Source of the DNA: Acidobacteriota bacterium
GTDB lineage: Bacteria; Actinomycetota; Acidimicrobiia; Acidimicrobiales; RAAP-2
Assembly: GCA_019352095.1 (NCBI GenBank)
Contig: JABBNY010000002.1
Coordinates: 4,893 to 46,095 of the forward strand
Length of the DNA: 41,203 nt
Reading direction: 5' to 3'
In this document: one piece after another, positions 10,043-19,927 of the stretch
Layout: every line of letters starts with the position of its first letter
Numbering within the stretch: position 1 is the first letter of the stretch
Notes under the pieces: generated by a model
Told to the model about the DNA's origin: nothing
The model's input: only the letters and a program-made list of their open reading frames with translations
Database searches by the model: none
Program-made: the position numbers and the translations under genes

Positions 10043-10631
10043 TCACGGCATCTTCGATGGTATTTCAATCGCTTCGCCGTCGAGAACGAAATGACCATAG
10101 CCGTGATGGTGAAGCGTGCGAGGGTGCGCTTTCACAGGGTCAAGCCACGCCTTCACGACCTGAACCACGAACACATTGTACGACGTCACCATGCTGGCGT
10201 CGACCAGTCTGCACTCGAGGTTGAAAACACTCAGCGATGAGTGGTGGTGCCACCAGGCGTGCGTGAACCGGTGTCAGTGCGAACTCCTCGAACTTGTCGG
10301 TCGTGCGCCCTGAACAATTTCCAATCTCCACGACTACAGACGCGATATCAGATGTCGGAACCGCAATGACACACTCTTGCTCGGCCATCAGCGCCGCGAA
10401 ACTGAAATCGTTCTCGCTCACGACACACGCAATCAGCGGGGGCTCGAAATCGACCACCATGTGCCACGACATGGTCATGACATTTTCTCGCCCCGCGCGT
10501 TTTGTCGTGACCAAGACCACAGGACCGGGTTCAATCAATTGGTAAACCTTGGAGAGCGCTAACTCCCTCACAACGCCACTTCGCCTAAGACTATGAAGGA
10601 CAACGCGCAGTTGACGTGAGCGATACGTCAC
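10043..10631 (-). pseudogene. Flavin reductase-like (FMN-binding) protein interrupted by a +1 frameshift
   Basis: ORF 10140-10631 is flavin reductase-like up to '..LTPVHARLVAPPLIAECF'. The adjacent frame then continues 'FNLECRLVDASMVTSYNVFVVQVVKAWLDPVKAHPRTLHHHGYGHFVLDGEAIEIPSKMP*'. Removing one base from A4 at 10224-10227 joins the frames. Start uncertain (GTG at 10571 possible). Confidence 0.8.
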
Positions 10632-10695
10632 TAACCGCGTCTCAACTGCCGCTGTGAGCGAACGCGACGCTCAATGACACCTGCGCGACGACGAC

Positions 10696-10914
10696 CTAAC
10701 TTGCTTTCTTGGTGGCAGTACGGATACGTTGCCCGGCCTTCTTCAAGTCTTTGCCGGCGCTCTTCAGATCCTGTCCCACGTTCCTCAAGTCAGACTCCAC
10801 CTGATCGGCGACACCCTTGGCTTGAATTGCCCTGCCGACGACTTTGCCGACCTTCACTTCAGCCTTACCCTTTAGTTCGAGGGCCTTGTTGGCCGCCCTA
10901 TCTCTCTTGGTCAT
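10696..10914 (-). CDS. Small CsbD-like stress-response protein
   Basis: MTKRDRAANKALELKGKAEVKVGKVVGRAIQAKGVADQVESDLRNVGQDLKSAGKDLKKAG: amphipathic helical, CsbD-like. Confidence 0.65.
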   Translation of the reverse strand: MTKRDRAANKALELKGKAEVKVGKVVGRAIQAKGVADQVESDLRNVGQDLKSAGKDLKKAGQRIRTATKKAS

Positions 10915-11184
10915 AGCGTGTCCTCTCACCAGCCGTCGAGGAGGAAAACTTCATGACAACTCGGTTGGCGAGCATGTCGAATCCTGCCTCAGCACTCACA
11001 GTACGAGTCGCTCGCCACGGGTCACAGTGCCAAAGGACCTTTCAACAGGCTCTCGAGAAACTGGTCATGCCTGACTGGAACGCTTCAGCGCTTGATCGCG
11101 GCGCCCTCTCGTACGCTGCTCACGCTGAAGCCCAAGACCTTCCAGTCACCAGCCACACAACGCAGAGGTGCGGCGGGCGACCGC

Positions 11185-11628
11185 TCAGACTCGTCGAGCG
11201 ACGAGTACGGGAATCTCCCGCGATGTACTGACCTGATACTGCGCGTACGGCGGAAACGCCCCCACGGCGCGCTCCCACCAGAGCGCACGTTCCTCTCCAC
11301 GCACCTCACGCACCTCGACATCGAACGGTTCAGGACCGTCTTGGATCGTGACGTCGTTGGGATGTGCAATGAGGTTGTAATACCAGACTGGATTCTCGGG
11401 GGCGCCACCTTTGGAGGCGACGAGCGCATACTCTCCATCATGTTCGACGCGCATCACGGGGGTCTTTCGAACCTTCCCGCTACGAGCACCGCGAGTGGTG
11501 AAGATGATGATCGGCAGACCCGTATCCAGCAGAGTGTTCGCGCGGGTGCCGCCAGATGCCTCAAACTCAGCGACCTGTTCGCGCACCCACTCAGAAGGGC
11601 TCGGCTCGTACTCGCCCTCAACCGGCAT
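11185..11628 (-). CDS. F420-dependent (Ddn-type) nitroreductase family protein
   Basis: IIIFTTRGARSGKVRKTPVMRVEHDGEYALVASKGGAPENPVWYYNLIAHPNDVTIQDG is the deazaflavin nitroreductase signature. Confidence 0.92.
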   Translation of the reverse strand: MPVEGEYEPSPSEWVREQVAEFEASGGTRANTLLDTGLPIIIFTTRGARSGKVRKTPVMRVEHDGEYALVASKGGAPENPVWYYNLIAHPNDVTIQDGPEPFDVEVREVRGEERALWWERAVGAFPPYAQYQVSTSREIPVLVARRV

Positions 11629-11772
11629 CGCACCACCTCTTCGTCAACGTCACATTTGTCATGACAACCTCCTTAGTCACTTCACAGTCGCCGTCTACTC
11701 TGATCGTAGGGCGACGTCGACCCATCGTGCTATCACTGGAGCGACCAGTGCAGCGCCGTGCGCCCGAAGCGG

Positions 11773-12693
11773 TCAGTGAAGCCGGCGCGCCAGGAATCTG
11801 AGCATCGGTGCTGGCACCACGCGCTTGATCGCGCCCACGCGAGAACGCAGATGCGAGAGTTCGCTCGACTGGGTCTCGTGGGCCTGTCGTAGTTGCTCGA
11901 TTTCGCCCTGAAGGGCAGCGTGTTGCTCGGCCAGGGCCACATAACGCCGCTGCTCGTCACGTAACCGGTCGGTGAGAGCCACCAGGTCAACGGTCAAGTT
12001 CTCGAGCGACCTCGACCCGTCATCCTTCGATGCCTTGATGACAAATTGATATGTCTCAGACTCGCGATCACGCACGACCGCATCGAGGACGTCATCACTC
12101 ATGTCACCTCGCTCGACACCGAGTTCTGTCGCAAACACCGGGACGGTGACCCTTTCTATATCCGTTGGGATGAGGCCTGCGCTCTTCACCAACTCCAATA
12201 CACTCTGCTTGGTGAAGAAGTGGATGTGCGTCTGGTCGAGCAGTCCGCTGTCTCGATAGGGAAAGGTACCGTTCAACAGTGCAATTTTCACGTCGGCGTG
12301 CGCAATATTAGGAACCGACAGTACGACGATCCCCGACGGCACCAGATGCTTCACCGCCGCGCGCAGGGTGCCGAGGGGATCCTTCAGGTGTTCGAGTACA
12401 TCGCCGAATATCACCGCTTCGAAGTGTTCCCCCTCCAACCCATCCCACACGGTCGGGTCGTCGAAGTCGCCTATCACCACCCGCTCAAGCCACGGACGCG
12501 CCAGATCGACGACGTTCGCATCCACTTCGACGCCGACGATGCTGCATCCCTGGGCGTGCAGCATCTTGCTCACGTGTCCAGACGCACAGCCCGCTTCCAG
12601 CACGCGCTTGTTGAAGCCCACCATGCGAAGAATGCTCGAGTGCGAGTTGTTCTCGAGTCCGGGATCGATGTCCGCGTCATAGTGGGAGCGCAT
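11773..12693 (-). CDS. Class I SAM-dependent methyltransferase with C-terminal coiled coil
   Basis: RVLEAGCASGHVSKMLHAQGCSIVGVEVD...FDAVIFGDVLEHLKDPLGTL-type pattern; Gln/Glu-rich coiled coil at the C-terminus. Confidence 0.9.
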   Translation of the reverse strand: MRSHYDADIDPGLENNSHSSILRMVGFNKRVLEAGCASGHVSKMLHAQGCSIVGVEVDANVVDLARPWLERVVIGDFDDPTVWDGLEGEHFEAVIFGDVLEHLKDPLGTLRAAVKHLVPSGIVVLSVPNIAHADVKIALLNGTFPYRDSGLLDQTHIHFFTKQSVLELVKSAGLIPTDIERVTVPVFATELGVERGDMSDDVLDAVVRDRESETYQFVIKASKDDGSRSLENLTVDLVALTDRLRDEQRRYVALAEQHAALQGEIEQLRQAHETQSSELSHLRSRVGAIKRVVPAPMLRFLARRLH

Positions 12694-12939
12694 GTCCTGA
12701 ATCTAGACCTACGTGGCAGTTATTCGTACCATTGACACCTCGCTCGAGTGCACGCGCCCGTGGATGTCCAGCGTGTCGCTTCATCGCGCCTCTCGTGCAG
12801 CAAACCTCTGACTTGATTTTCAGTGTTCACTGTGTTTCTCACGTGGGCATCGTCGCCCACGGGCACGATGAAAGTCCAGAAGTCCGTTAAAGACACTGTC
12901 GTCTCGAGGCACAGTACTGTCAGAAACGACGACCCAACG

Positions 12940-13845
12940 ATGGAGGTGACCGTGAGAAAACTGTGGGTGGTCGGAGCGATAGGTTCGTCGCTGGTTCTCG
13001 CGGCGTGCGGCGTGAGCGCCACCATCGATCAGGCGATCTCATCGGTCGGTGCATCCCCAAATCTTCAAGTCCAACTCACCGCGAGCGCCACGGGCACCGG
13101 CGCGAGCAAGGCCGAGAGCATTCTCAACGCGCTCACGGTGAATATGAACTACGCGAGCACGACCGGTGGCCCGATCGACCAGTCGACTGGTCACGTCAAC
13201 TCCGAGGTCACGATCAACAACAAGTCCCAAACGATGTTCGACGTGCGCCAGATCGACGCCAACGTGTATCTGCGCATTGACGTGAACGCCTACGCGAGCC
13301 TCCCCACGGTCACACTCTCAACGCAACAGCTCACTGATCTTCAACTAGCCATAGGTGACCGGTGGTTCGAATTCACTCCAGCATCGCTGGCGTCGGACGT
13401 GCCGACATCCACCATCAGTCCGGCCCAGACGTCCAAGGTGCGCATCGCCGAGCGAGCCGGGCTCGACGCCCTCAGCGCTCTCGTCGACTCGAGTCCCTAC
13501 ACGACGCTCCCCAATGGGGGCTATTCGCAGACAGGAACGTTGAACTCCGTCGTGAAGGCGGTGCAGCCCGCCATCGCGAGTTACCTCGGCAAGCCCTTCA
13601 CGCCGAGCAACGTGAAGGGGAACTACACCATTGGCATAACAATGTCAGGCGCGAGCGCCACGGGCGGTTCCATCGCAATCACCGTGCCCAACGGTATCAA
13701 TGGCAACGGGACAGTAGACGTGCACGCCGCGATCACTCACGACAACGAGCCCATCACTACGCCGAGTGGTGCGACCATCATCACCAAGGCAATGCTCTCT
13801 CAATTGATTGCCCAGGCGCAAGGAGCAACCTCATCTCTCGGTTGA
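12940..13845 (+). CDS. Putative lipoprotein (LppX/LprG-like architecture, tentative)
   Basis: Start MEVTVRKLWVVGAIGSSLVLAACGV with lipobox LAAC. Listed ORF 12823-13845 is probably over-extended. Confidence 0.7.
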   Translation: MEVTVRKLWVVGAIGSSLVLAACGVSATIDQAISSVGASPNLQVQLTASATGTGASKAESILNALTVNMNYASTTGGPIDQSTGHVNSEVTINNKSQTMFDVRQIDANVYLRIDVNAYASLPTVTLSTQQLTDLQLAIGDRWFEFTPASLASDVPTSTISPAQTSKVRIAERAGLDALSALVDSSPYTTLPNGGYSQTGTLNSVVKAVQPAIASYLGKPFTPSNVKGNYTIGITMSGASATGGSIAITVPNGINGNGTVDVHAAITHDNEPITTPSGATIITKAMLSQLIAQAQGATSSLG

Positions 13846-13866
13846 GTCCACGAGAGATGAGGTTGC
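13825..13866 (+). terminator. Hairpin, perfect 16-bp stem, 10-nt loop containing the lipoprotein stop codon
   Basis: GCAACCTCATCTCTCG-gttgagtcca-CGAGAGATGAGGTTGC; TGA at 13843-13845 lies in the loop. Confidence 0.6.
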
Positions 13867-13891
13867 GTTCACTCGACACGCACAGTTCGTC

Positions 13892-13916
13892 GACAGCGCC
13901 GTGCACCAGCGCTGTC
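13892..13916 (-). terminator. Hairpin, 8-bp GC-rich stem, downstream of aldehyde dehydrogenase
   Basis: GACAGCGC-cgtgcacca-GCGCTGTC, 8 nt past the minus-strand CDS end. Confidence 0.4.
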
Positions 13917-13923
13917 TCGAGCG

Positions 13924-15288
13924 CTACGCGATGTAGAAGGTCTTGACGTTGGTGAATTCGCGGATGCCTTGTGCGGACAACTCGCGGCCGTACCCCGACT
14001 TCTTGATCCCACCGAAAGGGAGTTCGGGCGTAGAAGCGACGAGGGCGTTGGCGAAGATCATTCCCGCCTCGACACCTGACACCACTCGTTCGATCTCGCT
14101 CGGGTCAGTCGCCCAGACGGATCCACCCAGTCCCCACGGTGTCGCGTTCGCCAGTGCAATCGCCTCGTCGAGGTCCTCGACCACTTCGACGACCGCAACG
14201 GGACCGAACAATTCCTCGCATCCCGCACGCGAGTCACGCGGAACGTTCGTCAAGACCGTCGCGGGGTAGTAGTAGCCCCGACCCTCGATCATGGTGCCAC
14301 CAGTACGGATGACCGCACCCTTGGCAACAGAGTCCTGGACTTGGGCGTGTAGCTCCTCGCGCTGTTCGGCGTTGACAAGCGGGCCGAGAGCGGTCGAGGG
14401 GTCCATCGGGTCGCCCACGACGACCTCGCTCATGGCCTTGGTGAATCCTTCGATGAATTCTTCGGCCCTCTGCTTGACGACGATAAATCGCTTCGCCGCG
14501 ATGCAGCTCTGCCCATTGTTCTGGATGCGACCGGTGACGGCCATGGGGATGGTCGCCGCCATGTCGGCAGAACTCGCGATGACGAAGGCGTCAGAACCGC
14601 CGAGTTCCAGCACGCACTTCTTCAGGTTCTCGCCAGCCTGTCGACCGACGATCTTGCCGGCTCCTTCTGAACCCGTGAGGGTCACCGCAGCGACGCGGTC
14701 GTCGGCGATCAACTCGGCCAACGCCTGGTGTCCGAGGAAGAGATTGATGAAGACGCCCGAGGGAAATCCCGCTCGAACGAACAGACTCTCCAGGTACTTC
14801 GCCGATCCCGGCACGTTGTGGGCGTGCTTCAAGATGCCAACGTTGCCCGCCATCATTGCCGGTGCCGCGAAACGCACCGCCTGCCACAGGGCGAAGTTCC
14901 ACGGCATCACGGCGAGAATCGTGCCGAGTGGTTCGTAGCGTATGCCACTGTGCGACGCTGGCGAGGCAATGACTTCCTCGCTGAGGAGTGATTCGGCGTG
15001 CTGCGCGTAGTACCGCATCGTCTTGGCGCACTTCAAGACCTCGCCCTTGGCTTGGACAAAGGTCTTACCCATTTCTGACGTGAGCAGCGCAGCGGTGGTT
15101 TCGAGTTCGTCCTCGAGCAATTGTGCAGCCCGGGTCATCAGTTCGCCACGATCCTTAAAAGGAGTATCGCGCCAACTCCTGGCGGTCTTCGCCGACAAGA
15201 CCATGGCTGCCTCAATCTCCTCTGGCGTGTTCAGTGGATACTCGGCAATGACTTCCTCGGTAGCTGGATTGATCGCGGTGAACGCCAT
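13924..15288 (-). CDS. NAD(P)-dependent succinate-semialdehyde dehydrogenase family protein
   Basis: ALDH signatures: MPWNFALWQAVRFAAPAMMAGN, LELGGSDAFV, NNGQSCIAAKRFIV, ELPFGGIKKSGYGRELS. Confidence 0.92.
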   Translation of the reverse strand: MAFTAINPATEEVIAEYPLNTPEEIEAAMVLSAKTARSWRDTPFKDRGELMTRAAQLLEDELETTAALLTSEMGKTFVQAKGEVLKCAKTMRYYAQHAESLLSEEVIASPASHSGIRYEPLGTILAVMPWNFALWQAVRFAAPAMMAGNVGILKHAHNVPGSAKYLESLFVRAGFPSGVFINLFLGHQALAELIADDRVAAVTLTGSEGAGKIVGRQAGENLKKCVLELGGSDAFVIASSADMAATIPMAVTGRIQNNGQSCIAAKRFIVVKQRAEEFIEGFTKAMSEVVVGDPMDPSTALGPLVNAEQREELHAQVQDSVAKGAVIRTGGTMIEGRGYYYPATVLTNVPRDSRAGCEELFGPVAVVEVVEDLDEAIALANATPWGLGGSVWATDPSEIERVVSGVEAGMIFANALVASTPELPFGGIKKSGYGRELSAQGIREFTNVKTFYIA

Positions 15289-15616
15289 GACAATTCCCTT
15301 CGTCGTCGCTCGAATACCTCGCGCGACGTGCTCTTCTCGTGTCTCGGGTCCAATCTGGACCCCTACCCGACCGATAGTAGTGGCGATACCAAGGGTCGAA
15401 GTTAGCCGGCGCAGGCAAACGCACGTGCTGGGAGTCGCCTAGGACCTAATTCTTTTCAGCCGTAAGCGGCATGATCGACCCACGGAGCCATCAGACGAAC
15501 CTCGCTCGTGACAGAGCGCCCCACGACTGTCAATCGAGTGGATCACCCGCCTCGTGACGTAAGAGCGAACGACCCATGAGCGCCCTTCGAGTCCCACCTC
15601 ACCTTTGCGACACTCC

Positions 15617-16162
15617 TCAGTGATCCACTCCCGCACGATCCAAGGTCTGATCTTTCAGATACGTCCCCCACTTTCGCGCCCTCTCGAGTTCACCAACAAT
15701 CAGATGATGCTGTCGATCGACGATGAAGCTCTCCGGCGGCGCGACCAGGCTCAACGAGTGGCGCTCCAGTCCAATGGCGATTGCTTTGGCGGCGCGACCG
15801 GTCATGAACGCCGGAGCTCGAAGGCGCGTATCGAACGCTGCACCAGAAGCGCCCAGTGAACCGACGGTCGACAACCATTCACGCACCCCTGGGAGCGCAT
15901 CGGCACCGGGCTCGAGTCTCAAGTCGCCACGCGACTTTCGAATGTACTCGAGTGAGCCCTTTCGGGTATTGGTGCGGGGCAGACCCCACGCGTGCGTCGG
16001 CGCACCCACGACCAGCAGGTCGATCGTGTGAGTCTTCAATTCCGTAGAGAGGTCAACTCGCATGACCTCAACATCCATGCGTTCACCGATTCCCTCAGCG
16101 ACGGCTTCGGCAATCTGACGTGTATTGCCAAACATCGATTCATAGACAACGACTGCGCGCAT
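15617..16162 (-). CDS. Flavodoxin-domain protein
   Basis: MRAVVVYESMFGNTRQIAEAVAEGI (FMN phosphate loop), LLVVGAPTHAWGLP. Confidence 0.88.
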   Translation of the reverse strand: MRAVVVYESMFGNTRQIAEAVAEGIGERMDVEVMRVDLSTELKTHTIDLLVVGAPTHAWGLPRTNTRKGSLEYIRKSRGDLRLEPGADALPGVREWLSTVGSLGASGAAFDTRLRAPAFMTGRAAKAIAIGLERHSLSLVAPPESFIVDRQHHLIVGELERARKWGTYLKDQTLDRAGVDH

Positions 16163-16213
16163 GGCAATCCCCTTTCAGCGTGCGTGAAGACCACGCTCGG
16201 TTGAGTGCAACCT

Positions 16214-17695
16214 TCAATGACTCGCGAGCACGTCGGTCGAACTCGATGGCGCGGGCGCATCGGGTCGAGGCGACAACTCGCTGGGCGGTACGGTTCCGGG
16301 GTCGGTCCCTCCCGCGTCGAAGCGAAATGGCGGGTACTCGTCTCGTAGCAAGAGGGCGTACGCCAGAACGCGGTAGCACCAGCGGTCCATCCCCATCACG
16401 AAATCGAACAGCGGCTCTGGGTAGCGACCCGTGAAGAGCAGTATGAGGGCGGCAACACCGACCAAGAGTCCGATCACCCCGCCGCCGGTGGTCACCATCC
16501 AAGAATGTGAGAAGAGGTTTGAAAAGCCCACGCCACCACCCGCGAAGACGCCCACGATGATGTATTGGGGCAGCGCGAGGAGCCACCACTTGACGAGTAC
16601 GAGCCCGCGAGAGAGATGTGATGGATAGTCAACGTCGAACGCCGCCGGGTAGGTGTCGTCCGGCTCGAGGGAGAACGGTGGATAGCGGTCCGTTCCGAGC
16701 GCGCTGAATGCATAGAAAGTGACCCGCCACGTCCAGCGCATCACGCCGACACTGAAGTGAAAGATGGGCTCTGGGTAGCGGCCCGTGAAGAGGATCGCGA
16801 GACCCGCAATGAACGTGAGCGGTATCGTCGCCAACCACAGGAAAGCGAGGACCACCAGGTGGGGCACGATGAGTAGCCATTTGATGATCCACCGCCAACG
16901 ACTCAGCGAGGGGTCGAGGTGACCATCGAGACGCACCGGGTAGGCACCCGCCACGACGTCACCCGGCGCCGACCCACGTGAGGTCGCACCCGCCGTGACA
17001 GACTCACGTTGGATGCGGCGTTGGCGCGTACGTTCGAGCGCCAAGACCCCGACACTCAATAACAGTGCGCCGATGACCAGTAGCAACGCGCCACCAATCA
17101 GTAGTCCTAGGCCAACGGGCAAGACCAAGCCGGTATTGGTACCTACGGCGACGTGCGCCACGATGCGCGCACCGGCGTCGGCACGCATCACGACAATTGA
17201 CCAGTTGCCATCAACGGGCTTCCACGTGATGCGTTGGGTCCCGCCCCCTGAGGCCGACGCCGCCCAAAAACTCTGCGTGATGGGTAACGCGGGCGTCGCA
17301 CTTCCCGCAACGAAGTCATAGTGGGCACGAAAGGGGAGCGCGCTCACCGACGTGACCTGGTCGAATGCGACACCCGCGAGGTAATTGTCCACCTGGGCGG
17401 TGGGCGCGATACCTATGAAGGTTCCGCCGTTCGCCACCGATGCCTTGATCCGCACCGTGCCGAGCGGATCATAGGAAATCCAACTGTTCGGCCCCGGGTG
17501 CATCGCAAAGTGCACTGACGAGACCAGCGCTGAACCCGTGGATTGAAACTGTTCTGTAGAAGTGTTGAAGTAGCCAGTGGCGTCACGCTGGGTTGCGTTC
17601 GCCCACACGAGACCTCCCCCAGCGCCCGCAATACCGAGACCAACAAGAAGTGTCGCCGCACCAGCCGCTACAAGCAGAACCTTGCCAATGCGCAT
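16214..17695 (-). CDS. Membrane protein with two DUF4389-like repeats
   Basis: Repeated 'GRYPEPxFxFxxGxxRWxxRVxxYA...YPPF' modules with TM helices; start taken at MRIGKVLLV. Confidence 0.8.
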   Translation of the reverse strand: MRIGKVLLVAAGAATLLVGLGIAGAGGGLVWANATQRDATGYFNTSTEQFQSTGSALVSSVHFAMHPGPNSWISYDPLGTVRIKASVANGGTFIGIAPTAQVDNYLAGVAFDQVTSVSALPFRAHYDFVAGSATPALPITQSFWAASASGGGTQRITWKPVDGNWSIVVMRADAGARIVAHVAVGTNTGLVLPVGLGLLIGGALLLVIGALLLSVGVLALERTRQRRIQRESVTAGATSRGSAPGDVVAGAYPVRLDGHLDPSLSRWRWIIKWLLIVPHLVVLAFLWLATIPLTFIAGLAILFTGRYPEPIFHFSVGVMRWTWRVTFYAFSALGTDRYPPFSLEPDDTYPAAFDVDYPSHLSRGLVLVKWWLLALPQYIIVGVFAGGGVGFSNLFSHSWMVTTGGGVIGLLVGVAALILLFTGRYPEPLFDFVMGMDRWCYRVLAYALLLRDEYPPFRFDAGGTDPGTVPPSELSPRPDAPAPSSSTDVLASH

Positions 17696-17710
17696 GACCT
17701 TCTCCCCTTC

Positions 17711-17730
17711 ACGCCCCGTCACCGGGGCGT
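17711..17730. terminator. 8-bp GC-rich hairpin between the CopD-like and DUF4389 genes
   Basis: ACGCCCCG-tcac-CGGGGCGT. Confidence 0.4.
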
Positions 17731-17903
17731 CTCGTGGATCTCATGTCAGTCTCCAACGCCACCTCAGGCGCTACAAGGGCACTTAGTCCCAACACGGCGA
17801 AGTCTCTCTGGGACTCGAGCTGACCAAAATTCAGGAATGGAACAATTCCCCACGGTGAGCAACATCGACCATTGCGTGCACGCCACGACGAGCCCACGCA
17901 AAT

Positions 17904-18350
17904 TCAGGGCGTCGGAAGAATCGCGAGTGCCGCCGCCAGTGCAACGATGAGCACCGACAAAGCCACAGTGAGCAGGGCCAACGTCCGCACACCACGTCGT
18001 GACAGGCGCTTCGCCGCCCCGCCGTGAGCCCCGGCCAGACCCAAAACGACCACCACGACGAAGACCTTCACCTCCAGAACGTGATCGAACGCACCAGTGA
18101 GATCGTGCAGACGCACGCCGTCGTGCCACGCGAGCAGCGGCCCCGTCACCAAGAGCGCCGGGAACAGACCAAAGTTGGAGATCGTGGCGAACCGGCGACC
18201 CGACATCCGCGCCATCTTTCCAATCACCTCCGGGGGCGCCGTGCGGCGAAGTAGTGGCATGACCACAAAGACCAGCATCAACTGTCCCCCGACCCAAAAG
18301 GTCGCGGCGCTCACGTGCACGAACAGCACTACGGTCCACACCAGAGACAT
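17904..18350 (-). CDS. CopD-like (copper resistance D domain) membrane protein
   Basis: MSLVWTVVLFVHVSAATFWVGGQLMLVFVVMPLLRRTAPPEVIGKMARMSGRRFATISNFGLFPALLVTG: CopD-type helices. Confidence 0.75.
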   Translation of the reverse strand: MSLVWTVVLFVHVSAATFWVGGQLMLVFVVMPLLRRTAPPEVIGKMARMSGRRFATISNFGLFPALLVTGPLLAWHDGVRLHDLTGAFDHVLEVKVFVVVVVLGLAGAHGGAAKRLSRRGVRTLALLTVALSVLIVALAAALAILPTP

Positions 18351-18361
18351 GACTGACTTCC

Positions 18362-18640
18362 TTAACCGCGCAGAACATTCGCTAAACCGCGACGCTCTAT
18401 TACTACTCGACCACTGTGAACCCGCCAGACTTCAGGCCCACTTTTGAACGAAGTCCGACGTGAATTCATCAACGTGCTCGGCTTCAAACTGGTACCAACG
18501 AGTCGTGGGGTCATGATCGAGCACCAACAGGAACGTACGCCCCGTTCAAGTTCACATGCGTCTCGAAGTGCTCCTCGTGACGCCGTACGGGGCATCGCAC
18601 GCACGAGGCGCACCATATGATCGACCCGCAGTGCTCGAAT
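18362..18640 (-). pseudogene. DUF2249-like protein disrupted by at least two frameshifts
   Basis: Pieces in different minus frames: 'RCPVRRHEEHFETHVNLNGAY', 'FLLVLDHDPTTRWYQFEAEHVDEFTSDFVQ', 'SGPEVWRVHSGR'. Together they match the DUF2249 pattern RHxxIF...DHDPxxxxYQFxAExxxxFT...GPEVWRVxxGR. Boundaries approximate. Confidence 0.65.
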
Positions 18641-18670
18641 GGCGAACGCGTCACCTCGCGCCGGCGGGTA

Positions 18671-19927
18671 CTAGACAATCAGTGACAGCGGATGTTCCAA
18701 GAGACCAGTGAGCGTCTGAAGGAACTGGGCCGCCAGCGCACCATCGATGATGCGATGGTCCGCTGAGAGCGTGTAACGCATGCGGTGGCGAAGAACGATT
18801 TCGTCACCGACGCCAACGGGTTCGCGTCGCGTCGTTCCCACGGCGAGAATCGCCCCCTCGGGGGGATTGATGATCGCCGTGAACTCCTCGACGCCGAACA
18901 TGCCCAGATTGCTGATCGTGAAGGTCCCGCCCGACATCTGGTCGAGCGACACACCCTTGCTGCCGGCAAGGGTCACGAGCTGACGTGCTTCAGTCCCCAG
19001 TTCGCTCACTGTCTTCTTGTCGGCGTCGGTGATCACCGGTACCACGAGACCGTTGGTCGACGCCACGGCAATACCTACGTTGATCCGTTCATGGACGAGC
19101 ATCGTGCTGCTCGCGTCGTTTACGTACGACGCATTGACCAGTGGGTGCTCACGAAGCGCCAAGGCGCACGCGCGGATCAACATGTCGTTGACGCTGACCT
19201 TCGCTCGTCCCGTCGCCACGAGCTGATCGTTAAGGTTGGAACGAAGTTGCACGAGGTCTTCCACGTCTGCGACCGCGGTCACGTAGAAGTGTGGAACCGT
19301 CCGAGCGCTCTCACCGAGACGACGCGCGATGACCCTACGAACATTGGTGAAGGGGATTTCCTGGGAACCTCGCTTGGCGTCAAGGAGCGGACCGCTCGCG
19401 AGTGGCATCGTCGGTCCTTTTGAACCCTCGACCTCAGCCGCCGCGAGCAGGTCGTCGAGGTCGGCGCGGATGATCCGGCCACCGGGGCCGCTGCCGCGAA
19501 CCTGGCGCAGATCGAGGTGATGCTCTCGTGCGAGCTTTCGAACGAGTGGCGAGGCGATGCGATGCTGGGCGTCCTCTTCTGTCTCCACCGGCAACGGACT
19601 TGCCATGGTGACGACCTCACTGCGCTCGAGCGGAGCGGAGGTCGCGGGCGATCCCTGAGAGGTGGCTGGCGCCGCCGGCGCGGGGGTGGCCTGTCCATTG
19701 TCCAAACGAGCAATGGGGGTTCCGATTGTGGCGACGCCACCTTCAGCGACGAGGATCTCGACGATGGTACCCGCCTCGTAGGCCTCGTACTCCATCATTG
19801 CCTTGTCGGTCTCGATGTCGACGAGGATCTCTCCGACGACAACCGGGTCACCAGCTTTCTTGTGCCACGCGACGATCGTCCCCTCCTCCATCGTGTCCGA
19901 AAGTCGGGGCATGGTGATATCAATCAT
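18671..19927 (-). CDS. pdhC: Dihydrolipoamide acyltransferase (E2) of 2-oxo acid dehydrogenase complex
   Basis: Lipoyl domain ...VDIETDKAMMEYEA; peripheral subunit-binding region ASPLVRKLAREHHLDL; catalytic LSADHRIIDGALAAQFL. Confidence 0.93.
   Translation of the reverse strand: MIDITMPRLSDTMEEGTIVAWHKKAGDPVVVGEILVDIETDKAMMEYEAYEAGTIVEILVAEGGVATIGTPIARLDNGQATPAPAAPATSQGSPATSAPLERSEVVTMASPLPVETEEDAQHRIASPLVRKLAREHHLDLRQVRGSGPGGRIIRADLDDLLAAAEVEGSKGPTMPLASGPLLDAKRGSQEIPFTNVRRVIARRLGESARTVPHFYVTAVADVEDLVQLRSNLNDQLVATGRAKVSVNDMLIRACALALREHPLVNASYVNDASSTMLVHERINVGIAVASTNGLVVPVITDADKKTVSELGTEARQLVTLAGSKGVSLDQMSGGTFTISNLGMFGVEEFTAIINPPEGAILAVGTTRREPVGVGDEIVLRHRMRYTLSADHRIIDGALAAQFLQTLTGLLEHPLSLIV

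Noticed and set aside
12841-12862. CGTGGGC-atcgtc-GCCCACG hairpin, with a similar CGTGGGC/GCCCACG pair near 25848-25872
   Set aside because: Only 7-bp stems with different loops and contexts; insufficient to call a repeat family.
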